This document shows, piece by piece, positions 1 through 6,873 of a DNA stretch of 36,650 bases. Each line of letters opens with the position of its first letter. The stretch's first letter is position 1. The notes beneath the pieces were generated by a model, which ran no database searches, had not been told where the DNA came from, and saw only the letters and a program-made list of their open reading frames with translations. Source of the stretch: a virus; the IMG/VR virus record IMGVR_UViG_3300009431_000067, positions 1 to 36,650 of that record. One strand, written 5' to 3'. The position numbers were made by a program, and so were the translations under genes.

Positions 1-46
1 CAAGTGGTACGAGAGACATATCTGGCCGGTGATAAGGAGAATCATC

Positions 47-1150
47 ATGAAAAAAAGAACATTATGGATCTTGGGGTTTCTGGCCTTCCTGTCCGTTACC
101 TATATTATAGCCATGGCCGCCGATATCACGGACCTGGAGGGGATCACGGGCAAGGTCGGAAAAGAGGACATCGAGTGGGGCCAGGGCACGTCCGATGATA
201 CCTATTCCATTACGAGCTATGATGGCGGTACGGCCACCCTGACCCGTGTGCCCAGCCTGTATGAGGATGAGGCTTCAGTGATCAAGAATGCCTGGTTCGT
301 GAATGCGGCCAGCACCATCACGGACCACGGGGCAGCCTCCGGGGCCGATTACGAGGCGTACAATGCCAAGGCAGTCATGGACTTATCCGGGGCCAGCAAT
401 ATGGTCTATCCGGGGAACACGGTCTATAATTTCACCACAGGGGTAACCGTGCCCACGAATATCACGTCTGTTTTCTTTTCCGGTGTCTCCATTACGCCGG
501 CAGCCGGGGTGTCCATCTGGATCACCGGTCCGATTATAGCGGGTAACTATCCCATATTTGACTGCTCTGCCTCTGGCAGCACGGTGATCCTGACGGATGA
601 CGCCTTGAACGGGATCGTGTGCGAGGCATGGTGGGGAACCGGTCATAATATCGGGATCGGCAAGGTGCCGGATGGGTATAAGCTGGATGTCAATGGCGGG
701 ATTAGAGGCACATCTCTATCCGGCCTTGAAAATTCTGATCTGCCAGATCCGATCACATCCGGTGTATCAACATCACAGCCCATTACCGGGGGTGTATCTA
801 TTTATAATCTTACTTCAAGCCAGACGCTCACAGCAGAGATGCTTCACGGATCATTTATAGGGAATTATGGGGCAACGAGCGGGATAACATTGACCGTGGT
901 TACAGGTTTCCAGACCGCATCCTGCAACATCTCTCTTGACCAGGATCAAACATCCGGGGGCTCTATTTGGGTAGTATTTCAGACAGCAGACAAGTTTATC
1001 AACAAACCAGACTTCCTGTGTGGCACAGGAGCCGGATCAAGCGTCTATTTTCTGAGTGGCACAACCGGTGAAAGCATCTCTCTTGTGGGAAAGGCTGCGA
1101 ACACATGGAGGGTTTGGGAAGAGGGTACACCGTCCACCAATACAATGTAA
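47..1150 (+). CDS. Secreted, tail-fibre-like protein with Sec signal peptide
   Basis: Start chosen at ATG 47 because AAGGAG (35-40) lies 6 nt upstream; an in-frame GTG at 29 lacks this support. The N-terminus is a classic Sec leader: basic MKKR, a hydrophobic stretch to about residue 20, then AMA as a likely cleavage site. The body is Thr/Ser/Gly-rich and beta-like. Around residue 210 it reads VPDGYKLDVNG followed by GIRGTSLSG, a pattern common in phage tail-fibre and host-recognition proteins, and the C-terminal 130 residues resemble a fibre-type beta domain. It is followed 35 bp later by another exported protein. The fibre role is inferred from composition; the leader is seen directly. A leader is odd for a virion protein, so a surface-displayed lysogenic protein is the alternative. 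Confidence 0.7.
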   Translation: MKKRTLWILGFLAFLSVTYIIAMAADITDLEGITGKVGKEDIEWGQGTSDDTYSITSYDGGTATLTRVPSLYEDEASVIKNAWFVNAASTITDHGAASGADYEAYNAKAVMDLSGASNMVYPGNTVYNFTTGVTVPTNITSVFFSGVSITPAAGVSIWITGPIIAGNYPIFDCSASGSTVILTDDALNGIVCEAWWGTGHNIGIGKVPDGYKLDVNGGIRGTSLSGLENSDLPDPITSGVSTSQPITGGVSIYNLTSSQTLTAEMLHGSFIGNYGATSGITLTVVTGFQTASCNISLDQDQTSGGSIWVVFQTADKFINKPDFLCGTGAGSSVYFLSGTTGESISLVGKAANTWRVWEEGTPSTNTM

Positions 1151-1185
1151 TGGGTTCACCAACTATAGATTGGGAGTAAAAAATC

Positions 1186-2328
1186 ATGAAAGATGAAACC
1201 AGAAGGGAATTTATAAAAAAGGCATTTCAGGTTGGAGGCATAGCGGCGATTCATGCGTTTGGGATTGCTGCTTTGAAGGATGCCAGGGCATTTGGAATAT
1301 TACCCGCTGTCGTATCCAGCCCAGGGGACAATAATTATTTTGGTGATGGTTCAGACGGTGCTCTGTCTACGTCTGGTAATGTGACCCATACAGTAGCGAA
1401 CAAGGATGGTAGCTATGACGGGGATATGTATGTTTGCAATTACTCTTCCCTTATTATCAACAATGGTCACACCATGACCGTTGATCAGCCATGCAAAGGT
1501 TTACTGGTTTACGTGCAGGGTAATTGCACAATAGACGGGACCCTCACCATGACGGCCAGGGGGGCATTGGAAGACCCCACTGTCGCGGTAAGTGCTACTG
1601 GCATAAGACTCCCCATGCTTAAAACAGGAGAGACAGACACCCTTTCAGCGGCGGACTTCGCCGGCTGCGGATCGGCGGCTATTGCAGCCGTAGCAAACCA
1701 GGGCGCAATTGCCGGAAATGGGAAAATATATACGATAGCAAGGGCAGGGGCGGCAGGCGGAGCTGCAAAGAGCAACGGCACTTTCGATGGTAATCCAGGT
1801 AGTGCAGGCGGTGTCGGAGAGTCCGGCGGCGGCGGCGGTGGAAGCGTTGAAGGGACCGGATCGTCTGGTGCCGGAGCGGCAGGAATTTGCTTTTCTGGCG
1901 GCCCTGGCGGCGGCGGTTGTTCGGGGACTCCTACAGCCGGAAGCGGAGTGGCTAATGGCGGTGCAGGCGGTGATGGAGCAACAACTGTCAAAAATGCTAC
2001 TGGCGGCGCAGGGAATCCGGCCGGAGCAGATCAAGGAGGCGGTCCTACTCAGGATGGAACCGGAGGACTCCTATTGCTTGTTGTCGGCGGGGATTTAACG
2101 ATTGGAGCGACGGGCGTTGTATCAGCCAACGGGAAAAATGGCGGAGATGCGGTTACAGGCATGGGCGGCGGGGGCAGTGGCGGAGGAAATGTATTGACAT
2201 TGTATGCCGGCACCCTGACCAACAATGGTTCTATAGCCGCAGATGGCGGCGCAGGCGGACCCGGAGGGACCAACGGCGGCGCAGGCGGCGCAGGATCGGT
2301 GCAGACAGCGCAGGTGGACGTTGCATAA
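1186..2328 (+). CDS. Glycine-rich protein with twin-arginine (Tat) leader
   Basis: The N-terminus reads TRREFIKKAFQVGG (residues 5-18), matching the Tat consensus S/T-R-R-x-F-L-K. A weakly hydrophobic stretch and an ARA cleavage-like site near residue 35 follow. Residues of about 50-150 form a beta-rich segment (INNGHTMTVDQPCKG, then 'GNCTIDGTLTMTARG'), reminiscent of right-handed beta-helix or adhesin repeats. From about residue 190 to the end it is dominated by GGAGG and GGGGSGG runs, like phage glycine-rich adhesin tips. It probably forms a two-gene host-interaction module with the preceding gene. Tat export of a phage-encoded protein is unusual. Precise function unknown. Confidence 0.75.
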   Translation: MKDETRREFIKKAFQVGGIAAIHAFGIAALKDARAFGILPAVVSSPGDNNYFGDGSDGALSTSGNVTHTVANKDGSYDGDMYVCNYSSLIINNGHTMTVDQPCKGLLVYVQGNCTIDGTLTMTARGALEDPTVAVSATGIRLPMLKTGETDTLSAADFAGCGSAAIAAVANQGAIAGNGKIYTIARAGAAGGAAKSNGTFDGNPGSAGGVGESGGGGGGSVEGTGSSGAGAAGICFSGGPGGGGCSGTPTAGSGVANGGAGGDGATTVKNATGGAGNPAGADQGGGPTQDGTGGLLLLVVGGDLTIGATGVVSANGKNGGDAVTGMGGGGSGGGNVLTLYAGTLTNNGSIAADGGAGGPGGTNGGAGGAGSVQTAQVDVA

Positions 2329-2343
2329 TGAAAGGGGGAATTA

Positions 2344-2574
2344 ATGATTATTCTACATAATAAACACTCCAAGGAAAGCCGGGCGTTTGTAGATAAATAT
2401 GGCGCGGGAAATACTATAATAGATTGGTATGGAGATATGGAGGCACGGAAAGCGTATTATGCCGCTGGTAATCCGCATCCGAGTGCTTTTCCGAGTATTG
2501 TTGATGAAAGCACTAAAATAATGGTTAGAAAACCTGAAAAACCACAGGCTTTAATTGATAAAATAAATAATTGA
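2344..2574 (+). CDS. Small conserved-looking protein downstream of the fibre-like genes
   Basis: 76 residues, starting 15 bp after the glycine-rich gene with GAAAGGGGG just upstream of the ATG. It begins with a beta strand (MIILHNK), then a helix containing SKESRAFVDKYG, the stretch IDWYGDMEARKAYYAAGN, and PSAFPSIV. This order (strand, Ser-rich turn, helix, later a Pro before a strand) could be a cut-down thioredoxin-like fold, but the usual Cys pair is absent. Its place at the end of the operon, before a terminator, suggests an accessory to the fibre proteins. Function not recognised. Confidence 0.65.
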   Translation: MIILHNKHSKESRAFVDKYGAGNTIIDWYGDMEARKAYYAAGNPHPSAFPSIVDESTKIMVRKPEKPQALIDKINN

Positions 2575-2599
2575 AAAAGGGCGTTTATATGCGGGTGGG

Positions 2600-2619
2600 G
2601 GGCCTTTAAGCCCGTTTTT
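2600..2619 (+). terminator. Rho-independent terminator closing the leftmost rightward operon
   Basis: GGGC (2600-2603), loop CTTTAA, GCCC (2610-2613), then GTTTTT. The stem is short (4 bp) but GC-only and directly followed by T residues. It overlaps the stop codon of the converging leftward gene. Confidence 0.5.
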
Positions 2620-2794
2620 CAAGCTCTATCTCGATATCGTTCTCGTTTTCCCGGTGTCCCCACCTGATTAAGTTTTCTCCAACCCGAAAAAGGTGGGCTT
2701 CATGGGTGCCATCGGCGAACATCTGAAATCCCTTTAAAAGCCTTTCCATAATCGGTATTTGACTGACTTTCAATTCAATTCTTGAGGTGGCCAC
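2606..2794 (-). CDS. Small unknown protein, last gene of the repressor operon
   Basis: A GTG start at 2794 is preferred because AAAGGAG precedes it by about 10 nt on the minus strand. The frame stays open upstream, but that stretch is a hairpin-rich leader rather than obvious coding sequence. The 62-residue product (starts MATSRIELKVSQIP, ends IEIELEKRA) is mixed alpha/beta and charged, with no recognised motif. It lies 150 bp downstream of the 59-residue gene in the leftward repressor operon, so it may be expressed in lysogens. Confidence 0.45.
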   Translation of the reverse strand: MATSRIELKVSQIPIMERLLKGFQMFADGTHEAHLFRVGENLIRWGHRENENDIEIELEKRA

Positions 2795-2944
2795 CTTGAT
2801 TTTTCTCCTTTCTCCCGAATAAGACTCAATTCCCGGACGCCAACGACTCGGCGTAGATCCCCCGCCCATGGGGGAGACGTGTGCTACCTGGAACCATATT
2901 AGACTCAATATAACTTAATATTTTAGTTTGCCGGGTTTTGAGTC
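2795..2944 (-). promoter_or_regulatory. Structured leader with two hairpins and three AGACTCAA copies
   Basis: Between two leftward genes lie two perfect hairpins: ACGCC(2837-2841)/GGCGT(2850-2854) with an 8-nt loop, and TCCCCC(2858-2863)/GGGGGA(2870-2875) with a 6-nt loop. The block is flanked by direct repeats AGACTCAAT at 2822-2830 and 2901-2909, with an inverted copy TTGAGTCT at 2938-2945. No tRNA T-arm is present. It may be an RNA leader for the 62-residue gene or a set of protein-binding sites. Confidence 0.35.
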
Positions 2945-3124
2945 TCATTCGGTTTTGAATAGCTTTATTTGTCGGTCTTTAAATTTCCTCCATGACGTTC
3001 TGACCATTTGATAAGATATTCCTCTTTGCCTTAAAAGTGAGCAATAAATGGTCAACAGATTCCGGCCAGAAAGTGTGTCAATTTCCTCCAAGATAAACTC
3101 TTTCATTTCCCGTTTGGGTATCAT
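2945..3124 (-). CDS. Small basic protein overlapping the repressor gene
   Basis: A 59-residue frame starting MIPKREMKEFILEE and ending KDRQIKLFKTE, with GGAGGA 9 nt before its ATG. It overlaps the end of the repressor gene by 47 nt, suggesting translational coupling. The predicted structure is helical and the C-terminal half is rich in Arg/Lys (LRQRGISYQMVRTSWRKF), compatible with a small nucleic-acid-binding protein. The middle (LLTIYCSLLRQRGISYQMV) could form a helix-turn-helix, but this is inference. No family recognised. Confidence 0.6.
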   Translation of the reverse strand: MIPKREMKEFILEEIDTLSGRNLLTIYCSLLRQRGISYQMVRTSWRKFKDRQIKLFKTE

Positions 3125-3629
3125 CGGCTAAAATCCTCCGATCAAATAAAAACTGTTGCCTATTATTTATCGGCGGATTCGGGTATAAACTTAACTTATT
3201 ATTAAATGGTTCGTTTCTCATTGTTTTAGTGGGATTGTGGAGTCTTTTGTCTGATTGGCCCAGGGCTTCGATAAACTTGGCAAGGTCCGATAATATATAA
3301 GATGTAAACTTACCACCCGGTAGGGTAGGGGACATAATTCGATTTGTAAAATCAATAAAGAAATTCCTTTCCAGCCGGACAAAACGCTCATATCGTTCTG
3401 GCTCAAACTCCTGGATTTTTTCAACTATATCTTGAGGATTGATACCGAGGACTTCAGCCCAAGGATGAATATACTCAAAAGGGATGCATGTTCTTCCGCC
3501 TTCAACACTTGTTATTGTTCCCTTTGAATAATACCCCAATTTTTTTACGAGATCAGGGATCTTAATATTTTTTCCCATCCTTATAGACTTTATCCAAAAT
3601 CCAAATTTCTTTCTTTGATCATAGTCCAT
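3078..3629 (-). CDS. XRE-family (CI-like) transcriptional repressor
   Basis: 183 residues. Residues 1-70 match a Cro/CI helix-turn-helix: FWIKSIRMGKN, IKIPDLVKKLGYYSKGTITS, then VEGGRTCIPFEYIHPWAEVL with the typical 'wa..lgi.p.di' ending. The rest (about 75-183) is not a LexA-type peptidase; no Ser-Lys dyad context is visible, so induction would not be the classic RecA-triggered cleavage. GGGAGAG lies 9 nt before the ATG. It is transcribed divergently from a Cro-like gene from a consensus promoter. Most likely the lysogeny repressor. Confidence 0.8.
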   Translation of the reverse strand: MDYDQRKKFGFWIKSIRMGKNIKIPDLVKKLGYYSKGTITSVEGGRTCIPFEYIHPWAEVLGINPQDIVEKIQEFEPERYERFVRLERNFFIDFTNRIMSPTLPGGKFTSYILSDLAKFIEALGQSDKRLHNPTKTMRNEPFNNKLSLYPNPPINNRQQFLFDRRILADDTQTGNERVYLGGN

Positions 3630-3659
3630 TCTTAATATCTCTCCCTACTATTTGTATTC

Positions 3660-3687
3660 ATTATATTTCATTGATTTTCGTTGTCAA
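3660..3687 (-). promoter_or_regulatory. Leftward promoter for the repressor gene
   Basis: On the minus strand a perfect -35 TTGACA (plus coordinates 3682-3687) is followed after 16 nt by a perfect -10 TATAAT (3660-3665), 30 bp before the repressor start. This is a near-consensus sigma-70 promoter. Confidence 0.8.
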
Positions 3688-3722
3688 GAAAAATTCATTT
3701 TATTTCATTTTTTTTCTTGACA
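3682..3722. promoter_or_regulatory. Perfect 12-bp inverted repeat between divergent promoters (operator candidate)
   Basis: TGTCAAGAAAAA at 3682-3693 is the exact reverse complement of TTTTTCTTGACA at 3711-3722, separated by 17 nt. The outer end of each arm is the -35 box of one of the two divergent promoters, so a dimer bound here would cover both. Two TTTCATT-like copies lie in and near it. Confidence 0.55.
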
Positions 3723-3745
3723 CATCATTATGTGGGGTATAGAGT
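3717..3745 (+). promoter_or_regulatory. Rightward promoter for the Cro-like gene
   Basis: A perfect -35 TTGACA (3717-3722) is followed by TATAGA at 3738-3743 (15-nt spacing) or TAGAGT at 3740-3745 (17-nt spacing). The Cro-like ATG lies about 35 bp downstream. Confidence 0.6.
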
Positions 3746-3776
3746 CTGTACCACCACAAAATATGGGAGTGTTAAA

Positions 3777-3980
3777 ATGAATTCTTCCTTTGGAAACCAG
3801 ATTGAGAGAATGCAGGCAAAAGAGGGAATCAGCTTAAATGAACTGGCCAGAAAGTCAGGGTTTTCAAGACAAAGCCTTTATCGCATTAAGAAATCAAAGA
3901 GGCCGCACCCTACAACAGTTCATAAAATAGCCAATGCTTTAGGTGTGGAAGTTGATATTTTTTTGCCTGATGAAGGATAG
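3777..3980 (+). CDS. Cro-like XRE helix-turn-helix regulator
   Basis: 67 residues. Start set at ATG 3777 because GGGAG (3765-3769) lies 7 nt upstream; the longer open frame covers the promoter. The protein is one HTH_3 domain: IERMQAKEGISLNELARKSG, then FSRQSLYRIKKSKRPHPTT as the recognition region, then KIANALGVEVDIFL. Its size and divergent position to the larger repressor are those of a Cro protein or early regulator. It probably binds the shared inverted repeat. Confidence 0.85.
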   Translation: MNSSFGNQIERMQAKEGISLNELARKSGFSRQSLYRIKKSKRPHPTTVHKIANALGVEVDIFLPDEG

Positions 3981-4001
3981 ACTATATCCTATCCTTCTTT
4001 T
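3975..4001 (+). terminator. Hairpin at the end of the Cro-like gene
   Basis: GGATAG (3975-3980, including the stop codon) pairs with CTATCC (3989-3994), followed by TTCTTTT. A second perfect 10-bp inverted repeat, CTTTTCAAAG/CTTTGAAAAG (3997-4006, 4012-4021), follows immediately. Together they could end transcription from both sides. Confidence 0.4.
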
Positions 4002-4218
4002 CAAAGAGACGCTTTGAAAAGAACCAGGCCATATAAACCAGAGAAAGGACCGTGAGTAAAGCACAGCCCCAGATGAGGGGACCGAATATCAGGAGGGAGA
4101 TAATTTCAAACCAGCTATCTTCCGGACGGATGAGATGGAAGTAAATCAAATAATCAATGATGAGATACCAGACCAGGATAGCGATGGATACTCTTTTTTC
4201 AGATATGATTTTTATCAT
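3982..4218 (-). CDS. Small membrane protein, two transmembrane segments
   Basis: 78 residues. Two hydrophobic segments are visible: about residues 11-29 (SIAILVWYLIIDYLIYFHL) and about 38-68 (WFEIISLLIFGPLIWG continuing to YMAWFF). A basic tail KRLFEKKD follows. It converges on the Cro-like gene with almost no gap. No good ribosome-binding site is seen before ATG 4218, so start and reality are less certain. Possible roles are superinfection exclusion or a holin-type membrane protein, but neither is shown. Confidence 0.45.
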   Translation of the reverse strand: MIKIISEKRVSIAILVWYLIIDYLIYFHLIRPEDSWFEIISLLIFGPLIWGCALLTVLSLVYMAWFFSKRLFEKKDRI

Positions 4219-4253
4219 GGAGAGAATCTAACAGTCTCGAGGGGATCAAGTCA

Positions 4254-4445
4254 ATGGCGATCCGGCACAGGATAAGGACAAGGGGAGGTAGGACCAGGCG
4301 CGTGATGCTTACGGCCAGGAAGGCGATTATTAAGCATTGCAGGGAATGTATGGGCTTTAATTCGGCTGAGGTTCGCCGATGTGCTTCGCCGCTTTGTGCG
4401 CTTTTTCCTTTCCGGACGAAAGATACTCCGAAAAGCACCTGTTAG
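4254..4445 (+). CDS. Small four-Cys phage protein (zinc-binding type)
   Basis: 63 residues with a basic N-terminus (RHRIRTRGGRTRR). Then comes KAIIKHCRECMGF, followed by EVRRCASPLCALFPFR. The pattern C-x2-C-M-G plus V-x-x-C-x4-C-x-L-(Y/F)-P-(F/L)-R recurs in many small phage and prophage proteins of unknown function and implies a zinc site. GAGGGGA precedes the ATG. First gene of the early rightward operon. Confidence 0.7.
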   Translation: MAIRHRIRTRGGRTRRVMLTARKAIIKHCRECMGFNSAEVRRCASPLCALFPFRTKDTPKSTC

Positions 4446-4509
4446 GGGCATATTTGCGCCTGAGAGAAACGAGAATCGATCAAAAATCAAGATAGGTAGA
4501 TTATTCGGC

Positions 4510-4689
4510 ATGTGGAATGAGGAATATAACGAAACGCACGGTAAAGGGCAGATGCCGCCGAACTGGTGAGAGGGATATGATCCCCCCAGGGAGGTGGCAT
4601 ACGAGTCCTGTAAATGGCACCGGGACCTGGGAGATCCCCGGTGTACCGGGTGCCGGAACTTTGAAGGGGAAGATTATTTAAGTGAATGA
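4510..4689 (+). pseudogene. Small zinc-motif protein interrupted by an in-frame TGA
   Basis: The frame from ATG 4510 encodes 19 residues (MWNEEYNETHGKGQMPPNW), then TGA at 4567-4569, then 39 more sense codons to TGA 4687-4689. The downstream part holds CKWHRDLGDPRCTGCRNFEG, a C-x(10)-C-x2-C zinc-like motif typical of tiny phage proteins. Its stop overlaps the methyltransferase start by 8 nt, as expected for a translated gene in an operon. No ATG restarts the frame after the TGA; a GTG at 4594 has no properly spaced ribosome-binding site. It may be a recent nonsense mutation, readthrough, or initiation at an unusual codon. Confidence 0.4.
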
Positions 4690-5377
4690 TCAGCTCGAGA
4701 TATTTCGTGGGGAAAACAGGGCGATTAAAAAAGGCTTAATCCGATCGGTTTCAACCAAACAGGATCAGATTTTACAGTGGATAATGAGCCTCTATTGTCC
4801 GAATGGCTTTGATCTTGACCCGACGTACGGCGCCGGAGGTTTTTATCGGAAGATACCGAGGCCCAAATATTGTTTTGATCTGTCTCCACGTCTCGCTGCA
4901 GTAGGGAAAGCCGATGCTCGTTTCCTTCCCATCAAGAGCAAATCCCTGAGAAGCATTATCTTTGATCCTCCCTTTCTCGCTCGAGGAGGAGAAAACGGAA
5001 TAATGAATAGCAAGTATGGGGCCGGTGGGCTTCCTGATGAGCTATGGTCCTTGTTCTATCAGGCCATGTGCGAGTTTGTGAGAGTCTTAAAGCCTCAAGG
5101 TGTGTTGGTCTTTAAATGCCAGGATTATATTTACGGCAGAACTCAATATATGAGTCATGTTGAGATCATGAACTATGCTGTTGAGTTAGGTCTCTACCCC
5201 AAAGACATCTTTATCCTCATCTCCTTCTCGAGGCCTATCTCCTGGAATCACTCCAATCAAAATCATGCCCGGAAATTTCATTCCTATTTCTGGGTGTTCG
5301 GCAAACAAAAGCGATCGGTCGGGTATTCTCGGGACCCGAGAGTCACCGGAACCAGAAAGGAGGTACAGTATGCCTGA
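4682..5377 (+). CDS. DNA methyltransferase with DPPF motif (N6-adenine or N4-cytosine type)
   Basis: 231 residues with a GTG start, GGGGAAG about 12 nt upstream. The SAM-binding motif I appears as DLDPTYGAGGFY (residues 44-55). The catalytic motif IV is IIFDPPFLARGG (about 92-103), the amino-methyltransferase signature. VLKPQGVLVFKCQDYI (about 138-153) is a typical later strand of the Rossmann fold. No endonuclease gene lies next to it, so it is an orphan enzyme, probably marking phage DNA against host restriction or regulating genes. It overlaps its neighbours at both ends, showing tight operon packing. Confidence 0.85.
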   Translation: MNDQLEIFRGENRAIKKGLIRSVSTKQDQILQWIMSLYCPNGFDLDPTYGAGGFYRKIPRPKYCFDLSPRLAAVGKADARFLPIKSKSLRSIIFDPPFLARGGENGIMNSKYGAGGLPDELWSLFYQAMCEFVRVLKPQGVLVFKCQDYIYGRTQYMSHVEIMNYAVELGLYPKDIFILISFSRPISWNHSNQNHARKFHSYFWVFGKQKRSVGYSRDPRVTGTRKEVQYA

Positions 5378-5597
5378 GATCCATAAGAAGAAATGTGTCA
5401 GTTGCTTAAAGCAGTTTGAAAGCCCCGGAAGTAAGAACTGCCCTCATTGCGGGAGTGATGCATGGGTGTTCGTTCATGAGGATGGCCGGGCCTTTAATCC
5501 GATCCGGGCAGCCCAGAGGCGAAAGGCAGCCGAGGAGGCCCGGCACCATGCGAATTTAGATCGGCTTTATCCTGATTTTGTTTGTTCCAGGAGTTAG
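5370..5597 (+). CDS. Small zinc-ribbon protein
   Basis: 75 residues. AAAGGAGG (5356-5363) precedes the ATG by 6 nt and fixes the start, which overlaps the methyltransferase stop. CVSCLKQF and NCPHCGSDAW give two C-x2-C knuckles 14 residues apart, a zinc ribbon. A charged helix (RAAQRRKAAEEARHHANL) follows. Probably DNA- or protein-binding; function unknown. Confidence 0.75.
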   Translation: MPEIHKKKCVSCLKQFESPGSKNCPHCGSDAWVFVHEDGRAFNPIRAAQRRKAAEEARHHANLDRLYPDFVCSRS

Positions 5598-5600
5598 GGG

Positions 5601-5777
5601 ATGGACTTTTTTGTCTTTAAGATATTGTTGCTCTGTTTTTCATGGTTCATGGTGGGTGCGATCATGGCCGGCATTATATGCTGGTTAATATTTACGAGGA
5701 TGGAGATCAAAGAAGAAGATGAATTGTTTTATTCTGCAAGGGAGGAAGGAATTGACAACGGTGAACATATTAGCTAA
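5601..5777 (+). CDS. Small single-span membrane protein
   Basis: 58 residues. AGGAG lies 7 nt before the ATG. Residues 3-32 are strongly hydrophobic (FFVFKILLLCFSWFMVGAI, then MAGIICWLIF). A charged tail containing EIKEEDELFYSAREEG follows. It could be a holin- or spanin-like or exclusion protein, but early-operon position argues against lysis. Not recognised. Confidence 0.6.
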   Translation: MDFFVFKILLLCFSWFMVGAIMAGIICWLIFTRMEIKEEDELFYSAREEGIDNGEHIS

Positions 5778-5907
5778 CCGGGACCGGAAGTCCCCTGGCC
5801 AGGCCACCGGGAAGGGGCAGACTCGCAGGGGGCCATGGGTTAATCCCGGTTTGAGGTATGCGATCCGTCTGCCAAAGATAAAAAAAGGCATAGCTACTCC
5901 AGTCTAA
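5752..5907 (+). CDS. Small basic protein, TTG start
   Basis: 51 residues. A TTG at 5752 sits 6 nt after GGAGG (5741-5745); a GTG at 5761 is the alternative. It begins inside the membrane-protein gene. The sequence is basic and Gly/Pro-rich (SPGQATGKGQTRRGPW, then LPKIKKGIATPV). No motif recognised. Confidence 0.4.
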   Translation: MTTVNILANRDRKSPGQATGKGQTRRGPWVNPGLRYAIRLPKIKKGIATPV

Positions 5908-5962
5908 ATTCGGCGGTTTTCCTTCCTTCCTTGGAGAATAAAACATGATTGGAGGTAGTGAA

Positions 5963-6145
5963 ATGGAGTCACGAAGCATGATGGAACACTTGGAGGATCA
6001 GGAAGTCAAAGAAGAAGTAATAGGGCTATCATTTCTGAAATTAAAGTCTGGTATGCGATTAAACATCGAAGGCGGGGCTTATAAGGTTATCGCGGTCCGG
6101 CCAAATGGCAAAATAACAATAAAATTTCTGGGGGTAGTGAAATGA
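5963..6145 (+). CDS. Small unknown protein upstream of the primase
   Basis: 60 residues from ATG 5963, chosen because GGAGG (5951-5955) lies 7 nt upstream and the same context GGTAGTGAAATG precedes the next gene. ATG 5945 (66 residues) also has a usable GGAGAA. An acidic helix is followed by a beta-rich part (LKSGMRLNIEGGAYKVIAV, then ITIKFLG) like a small SH3/OB-type barrel. It overlaps the primase start (ATGA). Confidence 0.65.
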   Translation: MESRSMMEHLEDQEVKEEVIGLSFLKLKSGMRLNIEGGAYKVIAVRPNGKITIKFLGVVK

Positions 6146-6873
6146 AATGTCATGAGGAATGTGCAAGGACCTATGAGCTATTCTTTAAGCCCGGTGAAGT
6201 GACGGAGATCCGGTCCTTCGGGCTTAACGGGAAAGGCCCATGGGAGGGGTTTGCCAAGGGTGCCGGCATTGTCTACGGATATTTTGACAATGCCAAGGAT
6301 TTCGGCATGTGGGCCGAGAAACTGGAAAACATAGGTCCACCTGGTATCTACTTTACCATTAACCCGGTGATCCCGGATCTCCTGGCCAGGGCGGCCAACA
6401 GGCTGAAGGCCGCTGATGCAAAGTCAAGCAGTACTTCTGATGTGGACATCCTCTGTATCCGGTGGCTGCCCATTGACCTGGACCCGGTAAGACCGAGCGG
6501 GATCTCCTCTTCTAAGGAGGAATTGGAAGAGGCTATTAAGTTAAGAAACGAGATCTATAGATATTTCAGGAAAAAAGACTACGAGGGTGTATTGATCCCC
6601 GCCTGTTCCGGAAACGGTGCCCATCTTAATGTAGGATTACCGGATTTAGATAATAACAAAAAATCTATTGACCTTGTAAAAAGAGCATTATCTTTTCTGG
6701 CCAAGAATTTCACAAATAAGAAAGTAGACGTTGACCAGGCCGTGCACAATCCCTCCCGGATCTGGAAGCTGTACGGCACTTCGGTCAGGAAGGGAGACAG
6801 CATCCCCTCCAGGCCCCACAGGAAAAGCTATGTCGAACCTGGATTTATGGATGGACAAACAAATAAACAATAA
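6142..6873 (+). CDS. AEP-superfamily primase (PrimPol-type) catalytic subunit
   Basis: 243 residues. The three archaeo-eukaryotic primase motifs are visible. Motif I is the metal-binding WLPIDLDPVRP (D112, D114). Motif II is SGNGAHLNVGLP (156-167). Motif III is DQAVHNPSRIWKLYGTSVRKG (198-218, shown as HNPSRIWKLYGT). The protein should make primers or extend DNA at the phage origin. In most P4-like systems this domain is fused to the SF3 helicase; here the helicase is a separate gene downstream with two small genes between. The start overlaps the preceding stop. Confidence 0.85.
   Translation: MKCHEECARTYELFFKPGEVTEIRSFGLNGKGPWEGFAKGAGIVYGYFDNAKDFGMWAEKLENIGPPGIYFTINPVIPDLLARAANRLKAADAKSSSTSDVDILCIRWLPIDLDPVRPSGISSSKEELEEAIKLRNEIYRYFRKKDYEGVLIPACSGNGAHLNVGLPDLDNNKKSIDLVKRALSFLAKNFTNKKVDVDQAVHNPSRIWKLYGTSVRKGDSIPSRPHRKSYVEPGFMDGQTNKQ

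Noticed and set aside
1509-2372. Long proline- and alanine-rich frames on the minus strand opposite the glycine-rich gene
   Set aside because: They are the complement of GGN-rich codons; no ribosome-binding sites and no domain character.
2820-2910. tRNA-like pair of hairpins
   Set aside because: D-arm-like and anticodon-arm-like stems exist, but there is no T-arm and no pairing acceptor stem.
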